This document shows positions 28,337 through 35,456 of a stretch of DNA of 64,000 nucleotides, one piece after another (within the stretch, counting starts at the first letter, position 1; the number at the start of each line of letters is the position of its first letter). A model generated the notes under the pieces. The model worked only from the letters and a program-made list of their open reading frames with translations, had not been told where the DNA came from and made no database searches. The translations under genes were made by a program, and so were the position numbers. Source of the DNA: Halomonas ramblicola (GTDB lineage Bacteria; Pseudomonadota; Gammaproteobacteria; Pseudomonadales; Halomonadaceae); NCBI RefSeq assembly GCF_030409215.1, contig NZ_JAUFPL010000005.1, forward strand, positions 12,504 through 76,503, given 5' to 3'.

Positions 28337-29863
28337 TCAGACCAACCCGACATTGCGTTTGGTAACGTACCGATAAAGCTTTAGCGCATAAGGTGCCAGT
28401 AGCACAACCGCAACCGCACAGGTCAGAAACAGTGAGATGGGGCGTTCCACAAAGACCATCAGACTACCGTCAGAAGCAATCAACGATTGAAGCAGGGTAT
28501 TCTCGGCCATGCCTCCCAGGACGAGTGCGAGTACGGTGGCTGCAGGAGAGTATCCATACAGCTTCATTCCGAAGCCCAACAGGCCGCCGGCTACCAGCAT
28601 CCAGGTCTCGATGATACTGGAATGCAAGGCATAGGTACCCACCACACACAGTACCACGATGATGGGAATCACCAGCCGATAAGGGATATCCAGGAACTTG
28701 ACGAAAAGCGGAATTGCCGCGATGCAGAGGAAGATCAGCACAATATTGCCCAGGTACATGCTGGCGATCAGGCCCCATACGAATTCCGGGTCGTTGACGA
28801 TCATCATCGGCCCGGGACGCAGGCCCCACATCATGAAGGCACCCAGCAACACGGCCGTAGAACCTGATCCGGGAATCCCCAGGGACAGCAGGGGGACCAT
28901 CGAACCAGCCGATGCGGCGTTGTTGGCACACTCCGGAGCGACCAGGCCGCGCATCTCGCCTTTTCCAAATTTCTCGGGGTCCTTGGCGACTTTCTTCTCG
29001 ATCGAATAACCCATGATCGAGCCCAGGGTGCCGCCGGAACCCGGTAGCAAGCCGGCTATGAAGCCAATCACTGAACCACGGATAAAGGTGAACTTAGACT
29101 CCGAGTAATCCTTGCGAGTCGGCCAAAAATTTTCGCTGCGAAACGAGAGCCGAAGCTTCTTGAGTTCGATCTTGTGTTGGCCGATATAGATGCAGTAAAG
29201 GAGTTCGCCGATCCCGAACAGGCCGATGGCGACAGGAACGAAGTAGATGCCACCGATCAGTTCAGGGGATCCGAAGGTAAAGCGCTGCGAACCGCTGATA
29301 ACATCGACACCCACCATACCGACCGCGAAGCCGATCAGGGCGGAGATGATGCCATTGATCTTGTTGTCACCCATCACGGTGGCCAGCAGGAGTAGACCGA
29401 AGAGAATGATCAGAAAGTATTCGGAAGGGCCGAAGGAGGCGGCCAAATTCGCCAGAGTGGGAATCAGGGCACAGATAAGGATGACGCCGGTCGTTCCGCC
29501 CACAAAGGAGGCGATGGCCTGCATGACCAGGGCAGGGCCGGCCCGTCCCTGCTGGGCTAATGGATAGCCGTCCAGAGTGGAGGCTACCGTCGCCGACTCT
29601 CCAGGAGTATTGATGAGGATGGACGTGATAGTACCGCCATACATCGCGCCATAATAGATGCCCGCGAGCATGATGATGGCCGTGGTGGGGTCGAGACCGA
29701 ACGTCAAAGGAAGTAGAATTGCGATGCCGGCGGCTGGCCCGAATCCGGGAAACAACCCGACGATCATTCCCACGAAGGCACCGATGAACAAGAAAAGCAA
29801 GTTGATTGGAGTGATGGCAACCGATAGGCCCATGCCGAGGTTGCCGAATATGTCTGCGATCAT
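28337..29863 (-). CDS. tctA: Tripartite tricarboxylate transporter large permease TctA
   Basis: Large membrane subunit of a TTT carrier for a di- or tricarboxylate. The 508-residue protein has about 11-12 helices and the family motifs GLFPGFGPAAGIAILLPLTF near 38, IYYGAMYGGTITSILINTPGE near 67, DGYPLAQQGRAGPAL near 95 and GLLPGSGGTLGS near 270. ATG 29863 follows AGGAGA. It is the last gene of tctC-tctB-tctA and is closed by a strong hairpin. Confidence 0.94.
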   Translation of the reverse strand: MIADIFGNLGMGLSVAITPINLLFLFIGAFVGMIVGLFPGFGPAAGIAILLPLTFGLDPTTAIIMLAGIYYGAMYGGTITSILINTPGESATVASTLDGYPLAQQGRAGPALVMQAIASFVGGTTGVILICALIPTLANLAASFGPSEYFLIILFGLLLLATVMGDNKINGIISALIGFAVGMVGVDVISGSQRFTFGSPELIGGIYFVPVAIGLFGIGELLYCIYIGQHKIELKKLRLSFRSENFWPTRKDYSESKFTFIRGSVIGFIAGLLPGSGGTLGSIMGYSIEKKVAKDPEKFGKGEMRGLVAPECANNAASAGSMVPLLSLGIPGSGSTAVLLGAFMMWGLRPGPMMIVNDPEFVWGLIASMYLGNIVLIFLCIAAIPLFVKFLDIPYRLVIPIIVVLCVVGTYALHSSIIETWMLVAGGLLGFGMKLYGYSPAATVLALVLGGMAENTLLQSLIASDGSLMVFVERPISLFLTCAVAVVLLAPYALKLYRYVTKRNVGLV

Positions 29864-29885
29864 TTCCGAATTCTCCTACACAAGT

Positions 29886-30428
29886 TTAGTAGCCGAGGAT
29901 GCCTTCGGGTAGCCCTGCACGAAGCCATACCTCGAAAAGCAGGTAGATGCCCAGCGGAAACAATACGCTATATAGCACATTGAATTTCATTCTCTTGGGG
30001 TTGAATTTCCAGAGAAGGATGAGCATGAAGACCACCATGGAAAGAATGGCGCCAAGAGGTTTGAGAACGGCAATGAATAGTGTTATCAGGGCGATCGCCC
30101 AAACGACATCCTTTGTGTACCTCTGACCCGATAGTTCACCTTGACTGTTTGTGCCTTTTTCTTCTTGGTCATTTGTATCATCATCATCAAATTTTGATAA
30201 CTGCTTTTCCATGGCCGTTTGCTGTGCCTTGGCGGCAGATGCTCTACGTTCCATGAAATCCTTGTAGCAGTTGATCGCCGTAAAGATGACCAGGCCCGCT
30301 CCTACAAGGGTAGGGAAAAATCCCGGCCCAGGGCGGCCCGCAGAAGTGAATATCGATAGAGTGCTTAGTCCATACGCTAGATATAATATGGATAAAACAA
30401 ATAGTGTCAGTGAAAACCAGATTCGCAT
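29886..30428 (-). CDS. tctB: Tripartite tricarboxylate transporter small permease TctB
   Basis: Small membrane subunit of the TTT carrier, 180 residues with four hydrophobic segments: an N-terminal helix (FSLTLFVLSILYLAY), GFFPTLVGAGLVIF near 35, WAIALITLFIAVLKPLGAIL near 110 and a last pair near 130-165. A highly acidic loop (DDDDTNDQEEKG) lies between helices 2 and 3, in keeping with a halophile. I start at ATG 30428; the longer frame from 30476 runs through a 12-bp hairpin. It lies 22 bases before tctA. Confidence 0.88.
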   Translation of the reverse strand: MRIWFSLTLFVLSILYLAYGLSTLSIFTSAGRPGPGFFPTLVGAGLVIFTAINCYKDFMERRASAAKAQQTAMEKQLSKFDDDDTNDQEEKGTNSQGELSGQRYTKDVVWAIALITLFIAVLKPLGAILSMVVFMLILLWKFNPKRMKFNVLYSVLFPLGIYLLFEVWLRAGLPEGILGY

Positions 30429-30448
30429 GGGTATGTCCTGGATTGCAT

Positions 30449-30476
30449 ATGGGCAAGGGCAAGCGCCCTTGCCCAT
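30449..30476 (-). promoter_or_regulatory. intercistronic hairpin between tctC and tctB
   Basis: ATGGGCAAGGGC and GCCCTTGCCCAT make a 12-bp perfect stem with a 4-base loop, directly after the tctC stop. No T-run follows. Such hairpins after the binding-protein gene of a transporter operon usually keep its mRNA more abundant than that of the membrane subunits; here that role is inferred. Confidence 0.7.
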
Positions 30477-30483
30477 TGTCTAT

Positions 30484-31461
30484 TTACTCGGTAGCCCCGA
30501 TGTCCTTAAGGGTTTTTTCGAATTGACCGCTGGTGTTTTCCAGATAGTCGCTGAAGTCGTCACCCCAAATGGTGTTGCCGGACAGGCCGTTCGTCTTCAG
30601 ATAGTCCTTCCACTCGGACGTTTCTACGACTTCTTTCATGGTGTCTATCCACCACTCCTGAACCTCCTCGTCGACGCCACCGGGTAGCACCACGCCTCTA
30701 GGAAGGGAGAAGGAGAAGTCATAGCCCTGTTCCACGAAGGTCGGAACATCCGGATAGATATCGCTCCGCTCGGCTTCCGTATAGCCCAGCGCCCTGAAGT
30801 TGCCGGCTTCGATCTGACCGGCCACCTCGGAGGGGTTGGAGACGATGGCGTCGACGCTGCCCGATGTCAGGGACGTGACGACCTGGCCTCCATCCTGGGA
30901 GGGGACGTATTCGAATTCGATGTCTGCCGACTCCATCAGCAGGCCCGCCACGACACGGTCCGGGCCGGCGGCGCCGATGCCACCCACCGTCAAGCGTTCT
31001 GACTCGGCAGCCTCGACGAAGTCCTCCATTGTCTCGAACTCGGAATCTTCGGGTACCACGAAGAACATGGCGTCATTCGCCAGCAAGCCGACAGGCGTGA
31101 AGTCTGCGTAGTTCCAGTCCGTGTTGGAAACCAGTGGAGTCGCAATGAAGTTGCCACTCGTCGAAGTTATATGATAGTTGTTGCCTTGTTGATTCTTGAC
31201 GAAGCTCCAGCCTACGGCACCACTGCCCCCTTCCCGGTTTTCCACGATAATATCCTGGTCACCGTAGAGGTCATACTTGTTGAGAATCTCTACTACCGTG
31301 CGTGACATCAGGTCATTGCCACCACCGGGGCCAAAGGCAACGGTCCAGTTCAGGGTCTCTTCCGGATATGCAATGTCCCCATTTTGCTGTGCGGTGGCAT
31401 GCCCTGCGATAGACAGTGCGGCGATAGTAGCGATCGGCGTAATAATCTTGAGCTTGTGCAT
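30484..31461 (-). CDS. tctC: Tripartite tricarboxylate transporter substrate-binding protein TctC
   Basis: Periplasmic binding protein of the TTT carrier, 325 residues. A signal peptide (MHKLKIITP..ALSIAGHATAQ) is followed by the Bug-family fold: VAFGPGGGNDLMSR near 46, IIVENREGGSGAVGW near 73, KNQQGNNYHI, and GYDFSFSLPRGVVLPGGV near 245. The ligand-binding beta strands contact carboxylates in this family. The mature protein is very acidic. ATG 31461 has AAGGAAA upstream. Ligand unknown; the neighbouring dehydrogenase suggests a hydroxy-di- or tricarboxylate. Confidence 0.94.
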   Translation of the reverse strand: MHKLKIITPIATIAALSIAGHATAQQNGDIAYPEETLNWTVAFGPGGGNDLMSRTVVEILNKYDLYGDQDIIVENREGGSGAVGWSFVKNQQGNNYHITSTSGNFIATPLVSNTDWNYADFTPVGLLANDAMFFVVPEDSEFETMEDFVEAAESERLTVGGIGAAGPDRVVAGLLMESADIEFEYVPSQDGGQVVTSLTSGSVDAIVSNPSEVAGQIEAGNFRALGYTEAERSDIYPDVPTFVEQGYDFSFSLPRGVVLPGGVDEEVQEWWIDTMKEVVETSEWKDYLKTNGLSGNTIWGDDFSDYLENTSGQFEKTLKDIGATE

Positions 31462-31837
31462 CGTAGTGTTTCCTTATCGATTTAACATGATTGATCTTGT
31501 TTGAGTGGTTTTGAAGCTTTTGTGTGTTGTGAATCACCTCCCGTGTTACGTATCACTGGAAGTTTTTTCTTCAGCTCATCGACTTGCACTGAAGATAGTG
31601 CCCTGTTTCGATGATGCCATGTTGACAAGAGCAGTTTTCGTAGCGTCCTTGTTCTTAGGGAGATGGCATTCTTATCATATCGATCAGTCCATAGGGAACT
31701 TCTAGATATTGGTTAGGGCGCATCTCTTTAGCCAGGAATAGCAGCTCGGCTTTCCGGTGAAGCCTGGTAGTGGCCATCTCATTAAAACCTACACTTCACT
31801 ACCTGCTATCCGGGAATTCGTTGAATCAATTTTCGAC
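31462..31837. other. intergenic region, dehydrogenase to tctC
   Basis: About 375 AT-richer bases without a credible gene on either strand. It should hold the tctC promoter. A near-palindrome GTGTTACGTATCAC lies near 31542-31555 and could be a regulator site, though nothing confirms it. Confidence 0.35.
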
Positions 31838-32914
31838 TTATCGGTTGTTTTCCAGATGATTGGCAACTTCGCCGGCGAATCCCTGACATCCCATGGTTCC
31901 GCCGAGGTCAGCGGTACGAGTTGCCGGATTCTCCAGCGCCGAATCGACGGCCTGTGTCATGCTCGCAGCAGCCTCGATCAGCCTGTTTTCCTTATTCTTC
32001 TCGCCCAGCCAGTGGATGAGCATGGCAACTGACAGGATCATCGAGGTCGGGTTGGCCTTGTCCTGTCCCTGAATATCGGGGGCCGAGCCATGTTGCGCCT
32101 GTGCACAACAGGCGACATCACTGGCCATCATCGAACCGGCGAGACCGAGGCTGCCGCTCAATTCGCTGGCCAGGTCGCTGATGATGTCGCCGTAGAAGTT
32201 GGTGGCCACGATCACATCGAACTGCTCTGGGTTGCGCACCAAGTGTGCGGTAGAGGCATCGATCAGCAGATCGTCGACCTCCACCTCGGGATACTCCTTG
32301 GAGATATCGGCCACCGACTCAAGGAACAGGCCGTCGGTCATGTGGAAGCTGTTGGCCTTGTGAATCGCCGTCACTTTCTTGCGGCGCTGCATGGCCAACT
32401 CGAAGGCGCGACGGGCGATTCGTTCACTGCAGTGGCGAGTGATCTTGCGTGTCGATAGTGCCATGTCCGGGGACGGCATCACCTCGCCCCAGCCCCGGGT
32501 CATGTTCCGGTCCGGATAGAAACCTTCCGTCGCCTCACGCATGATCACCAGGTCCATGCTCTTGCCAGGTTTCATATTTGACTCGAGGAAAGGGCGTGTC
32601 CGTGCAGGCCTCACATTGGCATACAGGTCGAGTCCGATTCGGAAGCCTGCCGATACATTCCGGCCACCTTTCTCGGGTTCTGGATAGTCGGCGTGTGACT
32701 GTGTGCCGAGGATAATGCCATCATATCTCTTGGCTTTTTCCAGAACTTCATCACGCAATGTGATGCCATATTTTTCCAGGCTGGAAAAACCTACCTCGTC
32801 ATATTCGTATTCCAAGCCAAGGGAGAACAGGTCGTTTACCCGGTCAAGAACCGTCATCGATGCCTGGATGATTTCCGGACCAATCCCGTCACATGGCAGT
32901 ACAAGAAGCTTCAT
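31838..32914 (-). CDS. Isocitrate/isopropylmalate-dehydrogenase family (beta-decarboxylating) enzyme
   Basis: NAD(P)- and metal-dependent oxidative decarboxylase acting on a 2-hydroxy-3-carboxy acid. The 358-residue protein shows LPCDGIGPEI at residues 6-15, LYANVRPARTRP near 95, REATEGFYPDRN near 122 in the substrate loop, the Lys in AIHKANSFHMTDG near 183, and the metal Asp residues in FYGDIISDLASEL near 243, then HGSAPDIQGQDKANP near 276. It is closer to LeuB/tartrate-dehydrogenase-like catabolic members than to icd. No leuC or leuD is present, and it lies between a TTT carrier and a racemase-family gene, so catabolism of an imported acid is more likely than leucine synthesis. AAGGAGAAG precedes ATG 32914. 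Confidence 0.87.
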   Translation of the reverse strand: MKLLVLPCDGIGPEIIQASMTVLDRVNDLFSLGLEYEYDEVGFSSLEKYGITLRDEVLEKAKRYDGIILGTQSHADYPEPEKGGRNVSAGFRIGLDLYANVRPARTRPFLESNMKPGKSMDLVIMREATEGFYPDRNMTRGWGEVMPSPDMALSTRKITRHCSERIARRAFELAMQRRKKVTAIHKANSFHMTDGLFLESVADISKEYPEVEVDDLLIDASTAHLVRNPEQFDVIVATNFYGDIISDLASELSGSLGLAGSMMASDVACCAQAQHGSAPDIQGQDKANPTSMILSVAMLIHWLGEKNKENRLIEAAASMTQAVDSALENPATRTADLGGTMGCQGFAGEVANHLENNR

Positions 32915-33548
32915 TGCAATTCTTCTCCTTTGTACAGGTTGCAGAGGTGCATCACATGCCGAGCACTCTGATGATGCAAGGACCCAATCATTGAATGTCT
33001 TTGTTGAGCAATATGTACAATCTAGGGGTGTTGTGTCTCGCTGTCAATGTACTTCTGGTCAAAAAAGAGCAATTATATTTTATACTTTGGTCGCATCCAT
33101 GTGGGGTTGTCTCTCGCCAGATACAACATCAAGCCATTGTTTATATTGATTTAATTGGTGAATGGATGGATTTTTGGGTCTGTCTCTATGAGTTATTGAT
33201 GATATTAATTTTAATTATATGTATAGATGTAAATGCTGCGGCGTGTATGGCCAATGGCATCTCGGCTGCCGGATGCTCAGCTGGCATCAGGCGGCCTCAT
33301 GCATGCTCGGGTAAGGGAAGGGCAGTAGGTGGGGAGGATGTCAACAGGGGGCATTCATGTCCAACCTATGGCGTAGCGGTAGGGCATGGATGGTGTTTCG
33401 GGAGAGTGGGGAAAGTGCGCATTTTTTCATCGGTTATTTCTTTTTCTTCTTTATGAGAAGATTGGTGGTTTAATATTTGTCATGACCGATTAAATGACTG
33501 ATGTTGGGTGTAAATGCTAGTGGAGTCTCTGTAAGTTTCGCCGCGCCA
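32915..33548. other. AT-rich intergenic region upstream of the dehydrogenase
   Basis: About 630 bases, visibly AT-richer than the rest of the window, with no gene I can defend; a plus-strand frame at 32995-33456 has poor composition and no ribosome site. It contains ATGTACAAT at 33013-33021, repeated upstream of the rraA remnant, and should carry the promoter for the dehydrogenase. The composition suggests acquired DNA or an eroded gene. Confidence 0.45.
33013..33021 (-). promoter_or_regulatory. possible GntR-family operator, copy 1
   Basis: ATGTACAAT (minus strand ATTGTACAT) centred on palindromic TGTACA, about 100 bases before the dehydrogenase start. An identical 9-mer precedes the rraA remnant. 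FCD-type GntR regulators often bind short GT-N-AC palindromes, so the local regulator is the candidate binder. Both the role and the partner are inferred. Confidence 0.35.
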
Positions 33549-34211
33549 TCATTGGCGTTTTGAAAAATGTTGTCGCAAAAATAATACGGCACTTTCCGGG
33601 CTGGATAGCACCACCTTGTCGATTGCTTCTTCAACTAACGGTTTGGCGCAGGCGGTGGAAAAGTGCGCCAGCATGTAGACGTCGCATTCGGGCATGCCCG
33701 CCGCTGCCAGGGCAACCAGTCGATTGTGTTGCTCGGCATCGCCCTCATCCAGGGCCCAGCGCCCTTCCTCTGTCAGCGATGTCTCGAGCACGGCATCCGG
33801 TTTATCCAATTGCCGTTTCATCGTTTCAAATTCTTCTATCATTCCTTGTAGCGCCGGCTTGAAGGTGGCCACTAGCCCGATTCTGGTGCCCTGTTCCAGG
33901 GCCAGTCGGAACATCGCCTCATTGGGTTTGAGTATCGGAATCGTATGCCCGCTGGCCACCTTTTCGATGGCTTGTCCAAAGGCCGAGCATGTGAACAGGA
34001 TACCGTCCGCGTGACAGTCCATGGCATAGCGTGATAGCGAATCGATCCGCTGGTCGAAGAAGGCTTCATTATCGAGGATACGGTTACGATCTTTCGATAA
34101 CGAATCGTCCAGAAGATTCATGAGCTCGACATCGTGCCATAGGGATTCGAAGGCACGATGGATTGGCTCGATGGCCAGGGGGGTGGCATGGATCAGTGAA
34201 ATCTTTGTCAT
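33549..34211 (-). CDS. Aspartate/glutamate racemase-family protein
   Basis: A 220-residue two-lobed protein of the Asp/Glu/hydantoin racemase, maleate isomerase and arylmalonate decarboxylase superfamily. ISLIHATPLAIEPI opens the first lobe; the first catalytic Cys is in ILFTCSAFGQAIE near residue 75; RIGLVATFKPAL near 112 begins the second lobe; the second Cys lies in AHFSTACAKPL near 188, though its context departs from the common GCT form. The gene directly follows the rraA remnant (20 bases) and precedes the dehydrogenase and carrier genes. A role in isomerising the imported acid is plausible. No clear SD is seen before ATG 34211, fitting coupling to the lost upstream gene. Confidence 0.78.
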   Translation of the reverse strand: MTKISLIHATPLAIEPIHRAFESLWHDVELMNLLDDSLSKDRNRILDNEAFFDQRIDSLSRYAMDCHADGILFTCSAFGQAIEKVASGHTIPILKPNEAMFRLALEQGTRIGLVATFKPALQGMIEEFETMKRQLDKPDAVLETSLTEEGRWALDEGDAEQHNRLVALAAAGMPECDVYMLAHFSTACAKPLVEEAIDKVVLSSPESAVLFLRQHFSKRQ

Positions 34212-34230
34212 GGAGTACTCTGGTTGGGTA

Positions 34231-34473
34231 TCAGGACAGCGCCGTTTTGCTTACCAGGATCCCGTCCTCGTCAATAGCCCCCTGCGTCAACGATCAGTAC
34301 CTCGCCGTCGGCGTCTTCCTGTAGCGTCTTCTTGATCAGCATATTGTCGTTGACGCACCGTACCGTCCTGATGTGTCCCGCGAAGCCGGTTATCGCCCCG
34401 AACTGCTGGAATTGCAGTGTGCTGCTGGTGACATGGCTGCATGCGTGTCGTACAAGTCGGCGGTAACGACCAT
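34231..34473 (-). pseudogene. RraA-family (HMG/CHA aldolase-like) gene remnant, frameshifted and internally deleted
   Basis: Three collinear pieces of an RraA-like protein remain. From ATG 34473 one frame reads TADLYDTHAAM, the usual N-terminus. After a frameshift a second frame gives QQFGAITGFAGHIRTV and DGEVLIVDAGGY, the conserved FG..FsG.i.Tv and VLVVDGGG block, and then stops. A third frame gives DEDGILVSKTALS and a stop at 34231, the family C-terminus (yADeDGilvs). About 85-90 central codons are missing. Intact members are about 160-230 residues and include 4-hydroxy-4-methyl-2-oxoglutarate aldolases, so this was probably a pathway enzyme of the same operon. Assignment rests on recognising the three motifs in order. 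Confidence 0.8.
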
Positions 34474-34493
34474 AATTGCTTATTTCAATTCAA

Positions 34494-34502
34494 ATGTACA
34501 AT
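34494..34502 (-). promoter_or_regulatory. possible GntR-family operator, copy 2
   Basis: Second exact copy of ATGTACAAT, 21 bases before the ATG of the rraA remnant, i.e. where the promoter of the racemase transcript should be. See copy 1 at 33013. Confidence 0.35.
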
Positions 34503-34751
34503 AAGAAGCCTACTCCAGAGCTCGTACCAGCGCAAGGGCACGGATCCATGTGTTTGCCAGCGGCAAGGAGGGCCCGCTTGGCAGAGCCGGGCGGAGGTGG
34601 CTATCTCATCGTCACGGGTGCTTTCAACACACTGATAAGTAGAGATTTCATCAGGAACGGTCTGCTGCCCAATGCTCGGGTTTGTCGACCAGGCGAAGGG
34701 CGGCATCGCCGTCCATGCGTCAGGCCGTGTCGCCGTCCTTCAGCGAGGCCA

Positions 34752-34906
34752 TGTCGATGACGAGCGGCATGCACGGCGCGGTGGTGCGCCTGCTGCACAG
34801 CCTGCACGACCCCGCCGAGGCCGCGGCCATGGGCGAGGCCAGGGTGCGTGACCTGGTCTTCGAGGCGTTGAAGGGGGAGCAGGAGCGGGCGCTGCGGGCC
34901 GCCTGA
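34752..34906 (+). pseudogene. AraC-family regulator fragment (PF06719-type N-terminal domain)
   Basis: The plus frame ending at 34906 encodes GAVVRLLHSLHDPAEAAAMG followed by ARVRDLVFEALKGEQ and RALRAA. This is the conserved helical part of the AraC N-terminal domain (the lRLL.LLDdP..a..L...REL.yrLL.G.qG..LR pattern). The cupin part before it and the two HTH motifs after it are absent; the frame stops right after RALRAA. The rest of 34474-34927 shows no gene. It marks the right edge of the acquired block. Confidence 0.65.
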
Positions 34907-34927
34907 GCGCCAGCACCACCGATGGGC

Positions 34928-35353
34928 TCACTTGGCGAACAGCTGGCTCATGTCCTTGAAGGCCTTGAACTCCAGGGCATTGCCGCAGGGATCGAGCAGG
35001 AACATGGTGGCCTGCTCGCCGACCTGGCCCTTGAAGCGCACATGGGGCTCGATCACGAACTCGGTGCCGCGGGACTCGAGCCGCTCGGCCAGGGCCTCCC
35101 ATTGGTCCCACTCCAGCACGACCCCGAAGTGCGGCACCGGCACGTCGTGGCCGTCCACCGGGTTGGTGTGCGCCTGCTCCTGGGCGGGCGTCCTGGGGTG
35201 CTCGTGGATGACCAACTGGTGGCCGAAGAAGTTGAAGTCGACCCACTGGTCGCTGGAGCGGCCCTCCTCCAGGCCGAACACCTCGCCGTAGAAGGCGCGG
35301 GCCGCGGGCAGGTCGTGGACGGGAATCGCCAGGTGGAAGGGGCATAGACTCAT
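34928..35353 (-). CDS. VOC-family (glyoxalase-like) protein
   Basis: A 141-residue vicinal-oxygen-chelate protein. The first metal His is in [10 protein letters not shown] near residue 7, [15 protein letters not shown] near 18 is the usual first helix, [15 protein letters not shown] near 42 gives a second ligand, and [12 protein letters not shown] near 94 and [15 protein letters not shown] near 119-132 complete both modules with the terminal Glu. Similar proteins are annotated as glyoxalases or lactoylglutathione-lyase-like; the substrate is unknown. It is divergent from the EF-G-like gene. Confidence 0.85.
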   Translation of the reverse strand: MSLCPFHLAIPVHDLPAARAFYGEVFGLEEGRSSDQWVDFNFFGHQLVIHEHPRTPAQEQAHTNPVDGHDVPVPHFGVVLEWDQWEALAERLESRGTEFVIEPHVRFKGQVGEQATMFLLDPCGNALEFKAFKDMSQLFAK

Positions 35354-35456
35354 GGGGAGCTCCTCATTGGTTGTCGTGTCAGGCCCATGATAAGGGATGC
35401 GCCGCCGCTCTGCCTGCTACCCTTATCAAGGTCATCAACGCCTGGAGGGAGAGTCG

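Noticed and set aside
32995..33456. A 153-codon plus-strand frame in the AT-rich gap
   Set aside because: Ile/Leu/Cys-rich with erratic composition and no ribosome site or family. I left it as intergenic.
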